Part shown: positions 26,413-38,963 of the stretch, one piece after another
Layout of the letters: every line of letters starts with the position of its first letter
How positions within the stretch are numbered: the first letter of the stretch is position 1
Source: Deltaproteobacteria bacterium
GTDB lineage: Bacteria > Myxococcota_A > UBA796 > SXON01
Length of the DNA: 64,000 nt
Reading direction: 5' to 3'
Assembly: GCA_014191855.1 (NCBI GenBank)
Contig: BJHF01000002.1
Location: 102,695 to 166,694 of the forward strand
Program-made: the position numbers and the translations under genes
The notes under the pieces: generated by a model
What the model was told of the DNA's origin: nothing
Database searches by the model: none
The model's input: the letters and a program-made list of their open reading frames with translations, nothing else

Positions 26413-27108
26413 ATGGCCACCTGCTACACCCGTTGGACCGTTCTGCCGCACCGCCCGATCGAGAAGCACACGGAGCGGTTGTGGACTGTGTCCGGCCTCA
26501 TGGAGAACGGCACCCAGCGGACCATGAGCGTGATTCGGCTGGAGGACTCCCGCCTTCTGCTGCACAACGCGATCGCGCTCACCGACGAGGAGATGGCGGA
26601 GATCGACGGGTGGGGCACCGTCGCAGGAATCCTCGTTCCCAACGGCTTTCACCGCATGGACTGCCGCATCATGCAAGAGCGGTATCCACAGGCAAAGGTC
26701 TACGCCCCGGCCGCCGCCGCGAAAGCCGTCGCGAAGGCCACGCCCGTGCACGGCACGTTCGCGGACGCGCCGCAGGATCACACGGTTCGGGTCGCGCACC
26801 TCGCGGGGATCAAGGATCGCGAAGGCGTGATCGAGGTGGCCAGCGCCGACGGGGTGAGCCTCGTGTTCAACGACATGATCATGAACATCCCGCCGGCGAA
26901 GTGGCCGACGGAATGGATGGTGGGCCCCTCCGGGCGCGTGAGCATCCCCCGCTTTGCGCGCTGGTTCTTTGTCTCCGACACTGCGGCGCTTCGAACGGAT
27001 CTCGAGCGCATCGCGGAGCGCTCGCCCTCGCGCCTGGTCCCCGGGCACGGTACCATCGTCACGGCCGACGTGGCAGGGTGCCTCCGCGAGGCGGCCGCGC
27101 TGTTGTAG
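26413..27108 (+). CDS. Metallo-beta-lactamase-fold-like protein (DUF4336-like)
   Basis: 231 residues. The order of strands (L-W-T-V-S-G start, T-V-A-G-I-L-V-P-N-G-F-H-R-M-D where MBL enzymes have the His metal motif, later L-V-F-N-D, and R-L-V-P-G-H-G-T near the end) suggests an MBL fold with most metal ligands lost, as in DUF4336. A catalytic role is uncertain. ATG at 26413 follows GGAGCGGAG. It ends 6 bases from the secA stop, convergent. Confidence 0.65.
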   Translation: MATCYTRWTVLPHRPIEKHTERLWTVSGLMENGTQRTMSVIRLEDSRLLLHNAIALTDEEMAEIDGWGTVAGILVPNGFHRMDCRIMQERYPQAKVYAPAAAAKAVAKATPVHGTFADAPQDHTVRVAHLAGIKDREGVIEVASADGVSLVFNDMIMNIPPAKWPTEWMVGPSGRVSIPRFARWFFVSDTAALRTDLERIAERSPSRLVPGHGTIVTADVAGCLREAAALL

Positions 27109-27113
27109 CCTGC

Positions 27114-30260
<3,147 letters not shown>

Positions 30261-30387
30261 GAGGGGACCCGGCTCGGAAGCGGCGGCGGTTAACGCCTTG
30301 GACACACGCGCGCCGCCAGCTTGCGGTCTGCGGCGGGCCAAGCCTAATCACGGGCCCCGGGGCAGTTGTCCCGGAATGTCGCCACGG

Positions 30388-33249
30388 TCAGGGGGTGGGA
30401 GGGGCCTTCCCGCGTTCTCCGTCTACCCGTTCCCCGAGCGCATCCCGAAGAAGGTCCAGCTTCTCCCTGGCCATCGCATTCTTCGGATCGCGCGAGAGCA
30501 CCGCCCGGAACGCGGCCGCAGCGCCCTCATAGTCATGCCGACGAGCGAGGCAGAGCCCGAGGCCGTTCTGCGCCTCGACAAAGCCCTCACGCCGCTTCAA
30601 CGCGAGGCGGAACCCCGACTCTGACTCTTCCCACAGCTTGAGCTCGTACTGCGCGGCGGCGACCCAGTAGGCCGAGTCGGCCGACCCCTCGTCCACTTCC
30701 GCGCGGCGGGCCTCCGCGAGCGCCAACTCGGGCCGGGCGCTCTCAAGGTACAGCATCGCCAACGCCAGATGCGGCCATGAACGCCCGACGTCGCGACTCG
30801 TGCTCGCCCCCTCCACAGCGCGCTTGAGCCACGTCTCCGCCTCCTTCGCCTCGCCGATGCCCCGTAGGAACACACCGAGCCTCAACGCCGCTTGCCAGGA
30901 GTTCGGCGCCAGCCGGGCAGCGGCGCGAAACGCCTCCTCCGCCCCGACGCGATCGCCCTGGATCATCCGCGCGTGCGCCAACCCTTCCCACGGGGCGGCG
31001 CTCGCTTCGTCCCGCTCCGCGCACTCCCCATACCAGCGCGCAGCCTCATCCACTCGCCGACGCGCCATCGCGATGTCGCCGCGCAGGCACCGCGCGGTCG
31101 CCGACGCGGGGTTCAGCAACAACGCAGCCTCGATGGCGGCATCCGCCTCCGCCCACTTCGCGGAGTCGACGCCCTCCGCCCTCGCAGCGGTGGCCGAGCT
31201 CCGCGCCCGATCGAGCATCGGCGCGATCATCGGATCGATCGCCGCGCCGGCGCCCGGCTGATCCGCGAGCTCGCGCGCGCGTTCCAGTGCTGCGCGCACA
31301 TCGCCGCTCGCACCGGCCAGGAGCACCGATAAGGACGCGCGACGCGTCGCCTGCCGGCTCCCCAGCTCCTCCGGCACGCTCCCCCCGAAGAGGTGCTCGC
31401 TCTCCGCGTTCTCCGCCAGCAGCGAAGCGATCGGCAGCAACGACGGCGCCTCGGGCATGCCGTGTCCCGGCTCTCGACCCGCCTCGACGGCGCGCGCAAA
31501 GTGGTGGTCCGCGACCGCGAGGCTGGCAAGCTCCACGGCGCTCGTCACCCCTTCGCTCCGGAGCCACGGGGCCGCCGCCACGCAATGTTCGATTCCGACC
31601 CAGGGAATCGGCCGCGCCGCGCCCACGAGCAGGAGCTCCTCTGCGCCCTGAGGCGGCACAAACACGCCGACCACGGGCCAGGCATCGCCGAAGTGACGGA
31701 TCGCGCCGCCCAGCGCCCCGTCGTCGATGCCCCGTCCCGGCAGCACCAGGACATGCGCGCCACCCTCCCCGACGTGCGAGGCGGCTGCGCGCACATGCGC
31801 CGCGCTTGGCCACGCAGACCGGCCGTCGCGCCACCCATTTCTCACGATCTCCACCACCACGTCGGCAGCGCCGCGAGCGCCCAACAGGCTCCGCGGCGGC
31901 AGCGCCAGCAGGCGCACCTCGGTTGAGAGCCAGGCGCGCCGCGCTCCTTCATCCACGGAGGCCAATGCATCCGCGAGTCCAGAGTCCGGCAACGCCACGT
32001 CGATCCCCGAGAACCCCTGCTCCCGCAACGAAACCACCACGCGCCCGAAGTCATCTCCGGTAACGCGCGCGCGACCCCGTCCCGAAGACGCACATGCGGC
32101 GAGCGTGCCCGCCAGGCGCTCCGCCGACCGCGCACGCCCCGAGCTTCCGGCCACCGACCCGTCCAGCTCCACCAGGCTCGCGCTGGACCCGCCCCACACC
32201 TGGCTCGACCCCCACCAACCCCACGACGTCCGGATCGCGGCGCCGGTGCGCAACGCGCCGATCCGGTCGCGCAACAAGCTCTCCGGCGGCAGGCCCTCAT
32301 CGGCCCGCGCGCCGACGGTTTGCCAGGCCGCGGGCAACGAGCGTACGACGGGGACCGCCAAGGCCACGGCCACCGCGGGGATAAACAGGCCGGTAATCGT
32401 CACTCCCAGCGCCCGCGCCACCAGCACCGGGGCGGCGCCCAGCAGGGGGAAAAGCACCCCCGGAGCCACCCACGGGTCTCCCCGCAGCGCCGAGGCGGCA
32501 CCCAGCAGCGCGACCACCAGCGCAACCGCCGCGAGGCGGCGGGAGGCCGGCATGGCGCCGGCGACAAATGCCCATGATACCAGATGAATCGCCGACTCAG
32601 GCACGGGCCCCAGGCTGGGGCGCAACGCCAGGAACGAGGCGGCGCACGCCAACCCGGCGAGCCCCGCGACACAGGTAGCGATGGGGCTAATTCCGAGCCG
32701 GCGCAGACCTAAATTCGCGAGCGGAGGCTCAGCGCGAGCCCCAATCACCGCTCCGAGGGCCGCCAGCACCGCTCCGAGGCCCAACGGCAAGGTGGTTGCA
32801 GCCAGCCATCCGAGGAGCGCGGCGAGCGCAGCGACCCCCGAAAAACGCCCCAACGCCGCGGCGGCCGGCGCGAGGATCAACGCCGCGCCGAGGCCCACGA
32901 GCCACGGCAAAGTACGCGCCGCTGTTTCAAGCTCCGCGCCAGGCTCGAGGGCGGCGCCCGCAGCCAGCGCAACGACGGTAACGCCGATTCCAACCCCCAC
33001 CAATCTCAAACCTGCGCGCCGACGGGGAAGCGCCCCGACCCCGGCCAAAACGACGGCAGCCGACAGCAGAAACGGCACAGGAGCACCGCCCCACACCACA
33101 CCTGAAAGCCCTCCGGCCACGGCCATGGAGGCCCCGAGCGCAAGGCCTGCACAGGCGGTGGCGACACCCGGTCCGACAAACGTGCTCACGCCGATCCCCA
33201 TACCCCGCGCAGGCACGGCGTTGACCAGCGCCCCCCGATTCTGGTACAA
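30388..33249 (-). CDS. Polytopic membrane protein with TPR C-terminus
   Basis: 953 residues. The first 310 are a series of about nine to ten hydrophobic segments; a soluble middle part (about 330-650) follows, and residues from about 690 to the end form TPR repeats (A-x-A-x-W-Y-G-x-C-A, A-x-x-A-F-R-A-A-A-R-L-A-P, and so on). Overall form resembles spermine-synthase-like or polymer-export membrane proteins with TPR tails, but I cannot assign a function. It starts 24 bases from the divergent pilM start, so its promoter overlaps that of the pilus operon. Confidence 0.7.
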   Translation of the reverse strand: MYQNRGALVNAVPARGMGIGVSTFVGPGVATACAGLALGASMAVAGGLSGVVWGGAPVPFLLSAAVVLAGVGALPRRRAGLRLVGVGIGVTVVALAAGAALEPGAELETAARTLPWLVGLGAALILAPAAAALGRFSGVAALAALLGWLAATTLPLGLGAVLAALGAVIGARAEPPLANLGLRRLGISPIATCVAGLAGLACAASFLALRPSLGPVPESAIHLVSWAFVAGAMPASRRLAAVALVVALLGAASALRGDPWVAPGVLFPLLGAAPVLVARALGVTITGLFIPAVAVALAVPVVRSLPAAWQTVGARADEGLPPESLLRDRIGALRTGAAIRTSWGWWGSSQVWGGSSASLVELDGSVAGSSGRARSAERLAGTLAACASSGRGRARVTGDDFGRVVVSLREQGFSGIDVALPDSGLADALASVDEGARRAWLSTEVRLLALPPRSLLGARGAADVVVEIVRNGWRDGRSAWPSAAHVRAAASHVGEGGAHVLVLPGRGIDDGALGGAIRHFGDAWPVVGVFVPPQGAEELLLVGAARPIPWVGIEHCVAAAPWLRSEGVTSAVELASLAVADHHFARAVEAGREPGHGMPEAPSLLPIASLLAENAESEHLFGGSVPEELGSRQATRRASLSVLLAGASGDVRAALERARELADQPGAGAAIDPMIAPMLDRARSSATAARAEGVDSAKWAEADAAIEAALLLNPASATARCLRGDIAMARRRVDEAARWYGECAERDEASAAPWEGLAHARMIQGDRVGAEEAFRAAARLAPNSWQAALRLGVFLRGIGEAKEAETWLKRAVEGASTSRDVGRSWPHLALAMLYLESARPELALAEARRAEVDEGSADSAYWVAAAQYELKLWEESESGFRLALKRREGFVEAQNGLGLCLARRHDYEGAAAAFRAVLSRDPKNAMAREKLDLLRDALGERVDGERGKAPPTP

Positions 33250-33273
33250 CTGCCACGCCTCGCAGGAATAGAC

Positions 33274-34344
33274 TTGGCTCTGCTCGCTCGACCCCGCAGC
33301 GCTGTAGCGCTCGACATTGGCTCAAGCCATGTCAAGATGCTGGAACTCGAAGCGGAAAAATCCGGGAAGTACCGGCTGAAGCACTTCGGAACCGCCCCGC
33401 TTCCGCCCGAAGCGGTCGTGGACGGCTCGTTCATGAACACGAGCGCCATCGTATCGGCCGTGCGGGAGCTGCTTGCCCGCCACAAGGTCAAGACGAAGGA
33501 CGCATGCGTGGCCGTGTCGGGCAATTCGGTGATCATCAAGCGCATCTCGCTGCCGCAGATGTCGAGGGATGAACTCGAGGAATCGATCACGTGGGAGGCG
33601 GAGCAGTACATCCCGTTCGACGTGAACGACGTGAACATCGACGTTCACATCCTCAGCCAGCACGCCGACGAGGCGGGGCAGATGGAAGTGCTGCTTGTGG
33701 CCGCGCGCAAGGATCTCATCAACGAGTACAGCGCGTTGCTCATCGAGGCGGGCCTACGGCCGGCGGTGATCGACGTGGCCGCGTTCGCCTTGGAGAACAT
33801 GTTCACGCTGAACTACGATGTCGGCCCGCAGCCGGTGGCGCTGGTGAACGTGGGTGCATCAACGGTGAACATCAATGTCCTTCGGGGCGGAACCAGCGCC
33901 TTCACGCGTGACGTGGGCATGGGCGGTCGCCTCTACACAGAGGAGATTCAGCGCGCCCTGAACGTGAGCTTCGAGGAAGCCGAGGCCCTGAAGGTCGGCG
34001 GCAACGAGCGCGACCGCGCGGCGGTGGTGCCGGAAGAGGTAGAGCGAGTGCTCTCGGGCGTTTCCGAGAACATCGCAACCGAGGTGCACCGCTCCCTGGA
34101 CTTCTTCCTGTCGACCTCTGGCGGAGTCGGCCTCGGCGGCGTGTTCTTGTCGGGTGGCGCCGCGCCCACACCTGGGCTCGCCCAGGCGATCGAGCGGATC
34201 TGCAACTCGAGCGTCACCCTCGTCGACCCGTTCCGGCGGATCTCTGTCGATGAGCGCGCCTTCAACCCCCGCTTCCTCCACGACGTCGCCGGCCAGGCCG
34301 CGATCGCCGTTGGGTTGGGACTGCGCCGGGGGAATGACAAATGA
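33274..34344 (+). CDS. pilM: Type IV pilus inner-membrane assembly protein PilM
   Basis: 356 residues with an actin-like/FtsA fold: DIGSSHVKMLEL at the phosphate-1 site, V-N-V-G-A-S-T-V-N-I-N-V at phosphate 2, and a GGVFLSGGAAPTPG adenosine motif. PilM binds the short cytoplasmic tail of PilN and supports the alignment complex of the pilus. Start is TTG at 33274 after AGGA; an unusual but well-placed start. It begins the order pilM-N-O-P-Q with four-base overlaps. Confidence 0.95.
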   Translation: MALLARPRSAVALDIGSSHVKMLELEAEKSGKYRLKHFGTAPLPPEAVVDGSFMNTSAIVSAVRELLARHKVKTKDACVAVSGNSVIIKRISLPQMSRDELEESITWEAEQYIPFDVNDVNIDVHILSQHADEAGQMEVLLVAARKDLINEYSALLIEAGLRPAVIDVAAFALENMFTLNYDVGPQPVALVNVGASTVNINVLRGGTSAFTRDVGMGGRLYTEEIQRALNVSFEEAEALKVGGNERDRAAVVPEEVERVLSGVSENIATEVHRSLDFFLSTSGGVGLGGVFLSGGAAPTPGLAQAIERICNSSVTLVDPFRRISVDERAFNPRFLHDVAGQAAIAVGLGLRRGNDK

Positions 34345-35108
34345 TCAGGATAAACCTTCTTCCTGTCCGCCAAACGCGGAAGGCGGAGTCGCTTCGGCGC
34401 GAAGCCGTGCTGGCCGGCCTGTTCGGCGCCATCATCCTCGGGGGCTGCCTCTTCGTGTGGGCAGGCCTCGGCATCCGGCTCTCTTCGGTGAACGCGGAGA
34501 ACGTGAAGTTGGACGCCGAGATCGCCAAGCTCGCGGAAGACGTGAAACGCGTGGACGACGCCGAGGCCGCCAAGGCCGATCTCGAGCGCAAGCTCGATGT
34601 CATCGGGGCCCTTCGCGCGAAGAAGACGGGCCCGGCCCACATGCTGGACGAGCTCGCGCTCGCCGCGCCGGAGAAGCTGCAGCTCAGCGCGGTCACCGAG
34701 CACCAGGGCGCCATGCAGATCACGGGGCTCGCGGTGAGCAACGAGGTGATCAGCCAGTTCCTCCGATCCCTGGAAGCCAGCGACTACTTCGAGCAGGTCT
34801 ACCTGCAGAACATCGAGGCGGTAGACCTCAAGCAGTCGAGCTCCACCGTGGTGCTGAAAAAGTTCTCGCTTACCGCGAAGCGGACCTCGCTCGCTCCGGC
34901 GAAATCGAAGAAAGACGCCAAGGACGACGAGAAGTCCGCACCCGCAGCGCCTGAAGCCCCGGCGGCCGGCGCCGCGCCTTCGGCTGCAGGAGCACCGGCC
35001 CCGGCGGCAGCCGCTCCCGCGGCGGATGGCACCGCTCCGGCCGCACCGGCCGCCGCCGCGCCGGCTCCCGCCACACCTGCCGCTCCGGCGGCGGGAGGCA
35101 CGCCATGA
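34341..35108 (+). CDS. pilN: Type IV pilus assembly protein PilN
   Basis: 255 residues. The start MIRINLLPVRQTRK is the diagnostic PilN tail that inserts into PilM. One membrane segment follows (about 27-47), then a coiled coil and a small periplasmic domain. The last 60 residues are an Ala/Pro-rich low-complexity tail that is longer than usual for PilN. ATGA overlap with pilM and with pilO. Confidence 0.95.
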   Translation: MIRINLLPVRQTRKAESLRREAVLAGLFGAIILGGCLFVWAGLGIRLSSVNAENVKLDAEIAKLAEDVKRVDDAEAAKADLERKLDVIGALRAKKTGPAHMLDELALAAPEKLQLSAVTEHQGAMQITGLAVSNEVISQFLRSLEASDYFEQVYLQNIEAVDLKQSSSTVVLKKFSLTAKRTSLAPAKSKKDAKDDEKSAPAAPEAPAAGAAPSAAGAPAPAAAAPAADGTAPAAPAAAAPAPATPAAPAAGGTP

Positions 35109-35740
35109 ACCAGATCCTCGAGCGCCTCGGCAAGCTGCCGCGGTCGCAACGCCTGGTGGTGTACGGGCTCAGCTACCTCGTGTTGGTGCTGGTGCTGTTC
35201 TTCGCGCTCATCGTTCCGGCGATGGACAGCATCTCCTCGGCGACTTCCAAGCGCGATGCGCTGCGGACGAAGCGCGACGAAGTACAGGCACGCGCGGCCA
35301 ACAAGGGTGGCTTCGAAGCCGAAGTCGAGCAGCTCCAGGCCGACCTGAAGCAGGCGCTCAAGGAGCTCCCGAATGACCGGGAGATCCCCGGCCTGCTCAG
35401 CGAGATCGACGCGTTGGCGCGAAAGTCGGGCTTAGAGGTTCGGAAGTTCCAGCCGCTGCCAGAGTCCACCCACGAATACTACGCGGACGTGCCGGTGCAG
35501 ATCATCATGGAAGGCAGCTTCCACGAGGTGGCCATCTTCTTCGACCGCGTCGGAAAGATGGGGCGCATCGTGTCGGTCGAAGACATCGAGATGAAGACTC
35601 CGAAGGAGACCGGCAGCGAAACGACCCTCACCATCGAAGGCAAGGTGGTCACGTACCGCTTCCTCACCGACGAGGAGATCAAGGCCGCACACGAAAAGGA
35701 CGCGGGCAAGAAGAAAAAGAAGAAGGGAGGGGAGGAATGA
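35105..35740 (+). CDS. pilO: Type IV pilus assembly protein PilO
   Basis: 211 residues. One membrane helix (about 20-40), a coiled coil (about 45-95), and the periplasmic ferredoxin-like fold with F-Q-P-L-P-E and Y-A-D-V-P-V-Q-I-I-M-E-G-S-F-H-E-V. PilO pairs with PilN to link the inner membrane platform to PilP and the secretin. The C-terminus is a Lys-rich tail. It overlaps pilN and pilP by four bases. Confidence 0.95.
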   Translation: MNQILERLGKLPRSQRLVVYGLSYLVLVLVLFFALIVPAMDSISSATSKRDALRTKRDEVQARAANKGGFEAEVEQLQADLKQALKELPNDREIPGLLSEIDALARKSGLEVRKFQPLPESTHEYYADVPVQIIMEGSFHEVAIFFDRVGKMGRIVSVEDIEMKTPKETGSETTLTIEGKVVTYRFLTDEEIKAAHEKDAGKKKKKKGGEE

Positions 35741-36225
35741 GGCTCTCCGTTGCCATCGCGCTGGTGTTGCTCACGGCCTGCGGCGAGTCGCTGGATGAGG
35801 GCGCAACCACCAAGGCCCCGGTCAAAAAGGCCGGGCCGAAAGTTGCGCTCGACGAGGGGAAAACGCCCGGCGAGGAGTGGTTCTACAACCCCGCAGGCAA
35901 GCGCGATCCGTTCAGCAGCTTCCTCGCTCGGGCGGCCACCGCGAACACGATCTCAGCCGACGCCCCGCCGCTCCAACGGTGGGACACCGACCGATTCGTG
36001 CTCAGCGGCGTGATCTGGAACGTAGACGCGCCGCGGGCGCTGCTGGTGGATCCAGAGGGCATCGGGCACGTCGTTCGCCACGGCAATTATGTCGGGCGTA
36101 ACTGGGGCAAGGTGACGGCCATCTCCGAAGATGGCGTGGTGGTCACCGAAGAATACCGCATGATCGACGGCGAGCTGGTCGTCAACCCCGTATCCATCGG
36201 GTTCGCCGGGACAGGGAAGAAGTGA
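35737..36225 (+). CDS. pilP: Type IV pilus lipoprotein PilP
   Basis: 162 residues. Lipoprotein signal ending L-L-T-A-C, then a linker, then the HR-like beta domain with the family motif AGKRDPF and the strand F-V-L-S-G-V-I-W. PilP connects PilNO to PilQ in the periplasm. It overlaps pilO and pilQ. Confidence 0.95.
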   Translation: MRLSVAIALVLLTACGESLDEGATTKAPVKKAGPKVALDEGKTPGEEWFYNPAGKRDPFSSFLARAATANTISADAPPLQRWDTDRFVLSGVIWNVDAPRALLVDPEGIGHVVRHGNYVGRNWGKVTAISEDGVVVTEEYRMIDGELVVNPVSIGFAGTGKK

Positions 36226-38504
36226 TGAGTACCTTCAACGGAGTGATGATGAGGCCACGCGTGCTCCTGGGCGTGCTGTGCTGGGTAGCCCTCGCGGCCA
36301 GCCCCGCGCTGGCAGCCGCGCCGACAACCGTCGGCACCGCGGCGGTAACGGGCGCGGCAGACAAGACGGAGGTGCGGATCCCGCTCTCCGGCGAGAGCCC
36401 GGCCTATAGCGCTTTCAAGGCGTCAAACCCCGATCGACTGGTGATCGACTTCCCGGCAAGCTCGCTGGCGCCGGGCGCCGCCGTGGGCGCCGGTGGCATG
36501 GTCAGCCGCGGAGAGCTGTCCAGCTTCAACGATGGCTCCGACGTTGTGCGACTCACGCTGTACGTCTCGGGCCCGTTCAGCCACGAGCTGCGCCAGGAGG
36601 GCACCGACCTCGTCGTTTCCCTCGTGCCGGGCGCCGAGGCCGACCCGTTGGCCAGCGCCTTGGGCGACGGTCGCCTGAGTGGCCCCTCAGCGGCCATCGA
36701 TGGACCGGCCCTCACCACGCTGGACTTCGCCTACGACGAAGCGGCAAGCCGTGTCGTGCTCGGTCTCCAGGACGTCACGCCGGCCGTTTCTCAGCCTTCT
36801 TCGTTGCTTATCGTGGTTGACCTGCCAGGTGCCAAGATGCCCACGTCGCTCGCTCGCGAGGTGGACAGCAGTCACTTCTACAGCGCGGTCACCGGCGTGA
36901 AGGCCCGCCCCACCCGCGCGGGCACCCGCGTGGAGATCTCGCTCAAGCAGAGCGCCGAATACCAGGTGAAGCGAGAAGGCTCGCTCTACACCATCGAGAT
37001 CACCAATCCGTCCGCCCTGGTCCAGGCGCGGAGCGAGCAGGTGCAGAAAGGCTCCGAGGCCGCGCCGTCGTCTCCCCAGACGAACGAAACCGACGGCCTG
37101 AACAACGCCAGCGGCGGCGAAGTCCTGATCGGCGCCTCCGGGCGCACCTCCGATCCGCAGGCCCGGTTCGGGGCGGGTTCGGGCTCCGACGACCCGAATT
37201 CGCTCTCGTTCGCAGACGACGCGCCGGGTGCCGGCGGCGCTCGGTACAAGGGCCGCCGGATGAGCATCGATCTGCAGGGGGCAGACATCCACGCGGTGTT
37301 CCGCTTCATCGCCGACACCGCCGATCTCAACATCGTCGCGAGCGACGATGTGAAGGGAAGCGTGACCGTGCGCCTGAAGGACGTGCCCTGGGATCAGGCA
37401 CTCGCGGCCGTACTTCAGTCGAAGGGGCTCGCTGCGCAGCGCTTTGGCAACATCGTGCGCGTCGCCCCCATCGAAACGATCAAGGCCGAGCAGCAGGCTG
37501 CCCTTGAGAAGCAAAACGCGGAAGAGCTGCTGGAGCCGCTCCAGATCTACGTCGCGCCCCTGAACTACGCGAACGCCGAAGAGAGCGTGGCGCAGCTCAA
37601 GGAATTCCTCACGGCCCGGGGCTCGATCCAGACGGATGCCCGCTCCAACCAGCTCATCATCAAGGACGTGGAAGCCACGATTGCGATGATCCGGGAGCTC
37701 CTCAAGCGAGTGGATCGTCAGAACAAGTCGGTGTCCATCGAAGCCCGCTTCGTGGAGGCGAGCAGCTCGCACATCCGCTCGCTCGGCATCCAGTGGGGCA
37801 GCGGCGTGGATGCATCCGGGGCTACCGGCTACTCGACCGGCGCGTTCTTCCCAAATTCCATCGGGGTAAGTGGAGGACTCACCCGTACCGGCACGGCGCA
37901 GTTCTACTCCCCCGGCAACGAGAGCCTGTTGGTGGACTTGGGCTCGCCCTCCGGCACCAGCGGCGCGCTGGCGTTCTCGCTCGGGAGCATTCCCGGCCTG
38001 ATCGACCTTGACGCGCGCCTCACGGCGCTGGAAACCGAGGGTTGGGGGCGAATTGTCTCCAGCCCGCGTGTCAGCGTGATGGACAACGAAACGGCGATGG
38101 TGAAGCAGGGTTCCGCGATTCCGTTCGAGACCATTTCGAACGGCGGCACCCAGGTCCAGCTCGTGGACGCAGTCCTGCAGATGGACATCACGCCGCACAT
38201 CACGACCGACGGTCACGTGTCGATGGACGTGAAGATCAAGAACAACCGGCCGGACTTCAGCCAGTCGGTCCAGGGCCGCCCCGCGATCTCCAAGAAGGAG
38301 CTGGAAACCAAGGTGCTGGTCGCCGACGGCGATACGGCGGTGCTGGGGGGCGTCTACTCCGCCACCGAGGGCTCGTCGCAGGAGCGCGTTCCGGGCCTCG
38401 GCTCGATCCCGCTGCTCGGCTACCTGTTCAAGAACAGCACCTCGTCGCAGAGCCAGAGCGAGATGTTGGTGTTCATCACCCCGCGGATCGTCGCGGAGAA
38501 CTGA
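36225..38504 (+). CDS. pilQ: Type IV pilus secretin PilQ
   Basis: 759 residues from ATG 36225, whose first base is the last base of the pilP stop (TGATG); a GTG one codon earlier also fits. After a signal peptide (ends A-L-A-A-A) come two AMIN peptidoglycan-binding domains (to about 270), a secretin/TonB N domain (about 345-420; D-L-Q-G-A-D-I-H-A-V-F-R), an N1 domain and the C-terminal secretin pore (V-E-T/E-A-R-F-V-E-A, then V-P-G-L-G-S-I-P-L-L-G-Y-L-F). It forms the outer-membrane channel for pili, used for twitching or DNA uptake. Confidence 0.96.
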   Translation: MSTFNGVMMRPRVLLGVLCWVALAASPALAAAPTTVGTAAVTGAADKTEVRIPLSGESPAYSAFKASNPDRLVIDFPASSLAPGAAVGAGGMVSRGELSSFNDGSDVVRLTLYVSGPFSHELRQEGTDLVVSLVPGAEADPLASALGDGRLSGPSAAIDGPALTTLDFAYDEAASRVVLGLQDVTPAVSQPSSLLIVVDLPGAKMPTSLAREVDSSHFYSAVTGVKARPTRAGTRVEISLKQSAEYQVKREGSLYTIEITNPSALVQARSEQVQKGSEAAPSSPQTNETDGLNNASGGEVLIGASGRTSDPQARFGAGSGSDDPNSLSFADDAPGAGGARYKGRRMSIDLQGADIHAVFRFIADTADLNIVASDDVKGSVTVRLKDVPWDQALAAVLQSKGLAAQRFGNIVRVAPIETIKAEQQAALEKQNAEELLEPLQIYVAPLNYANAEESVAQLKEFLTARGSIQTDARSNQLIIKDVEATIAMIRELLKRVDRQNKSVSIEARFVEASSSHIRSLGIQWGSGVDASGATGYSTGAFFPNSIGVSGGLTRTGTAQFYSPGNESLLVDLGSPSGTSGALAFSLGSIPGLIDLDARLTALETEGWGRIVSSPRVSVMDNETAMVKQGSAIPFETISNGGTQVQLVDAVLQMDITPHITTDGHVSMDVKIKNNRPDFSQSVQGRPAISKKELETKVLVADGDTAVLGGVYSATEGSSQERVPGLGSIPLLGYLFKNSTSSQSQSEMLVFITPRIVAEN

Positions 38505-38963
38505 GTGCTGCGGGTCGCCCTCGGCGGCCCGATGGCCTCGGGGAAAAGCACGGTCGGGCGGGCGCTATCCGTCCGGATGGGCGGGCCTTTCGTAGACCTC
38601 GACGCGGCGCTGGGGAACATCCCTGCGCTGTTTGCCGCGCACGGCGAGCCCGGGTTTCGTGAGCTGGAGACCGCGGCGCTCGCCCACGCGGTTTGCTCGA
38701 ACGGAGTGCTCGCGCTTGGGGGCGGCACGCTGACTCGTGAGGTAAACCGCGGACTACTCGCGGGGTGGACGGTCGTGATCCTCACCGCGTCCCGGGAAAC
38801 GCTCCGCGCTCGCCTGGCCGCATCGTCAGGAAGGCCGCTCGCCGACGGATGGGAGCAGCTCCTGGACGAACGCGCCGCGATCTGGGCGGCGTACGGCCCC
38901 AGTGTCTCCACCGACAGCCTTGACGTAGAGCGGGTGGTGGATGAAGTGCTGCTCCGATGCTGA
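38505..38963 (+). CDS. aroK: Shikimate kinase
   Basis: 152 residues. P-loop GPMASGKST (about 8-16), substrate Asp in F-V-D-L-D, GGGTL central motif, lid Arg residues around R-A-R-L-A-A-S-S-G-R-P-L. It phosphorylates shikimate in aromatic amino acid synthesis. GTG start directly follows the pilQ stop; the end overlaps aroB by seven bases. pilMNOPQ-aroK-aroB is a conserved order in proteobacteria. Confidence 0.93.
   Translation: MLRVALGGPMASGKSTVGRALSVRMGGPFVDLDAALGNIPALFAAHGEPGFRELETAALAHAVCSNGVLALGGGTLTREVNRGLLAGWTVVILTASRETLRARLAASSGRPLADGWEQLLDERAAIWAAYGPSVSTDSLDVERVVDEVLLRC

Noticed and set aside
22524..26420. Very long minus-strand frame (about 1298 codons) across aspS and the SPFH gene
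   Set aside because: A GC-rich shadow. aspS on the plus strand and the SPFH gene in another minus frame have unmistakable motifs; this frame has none.
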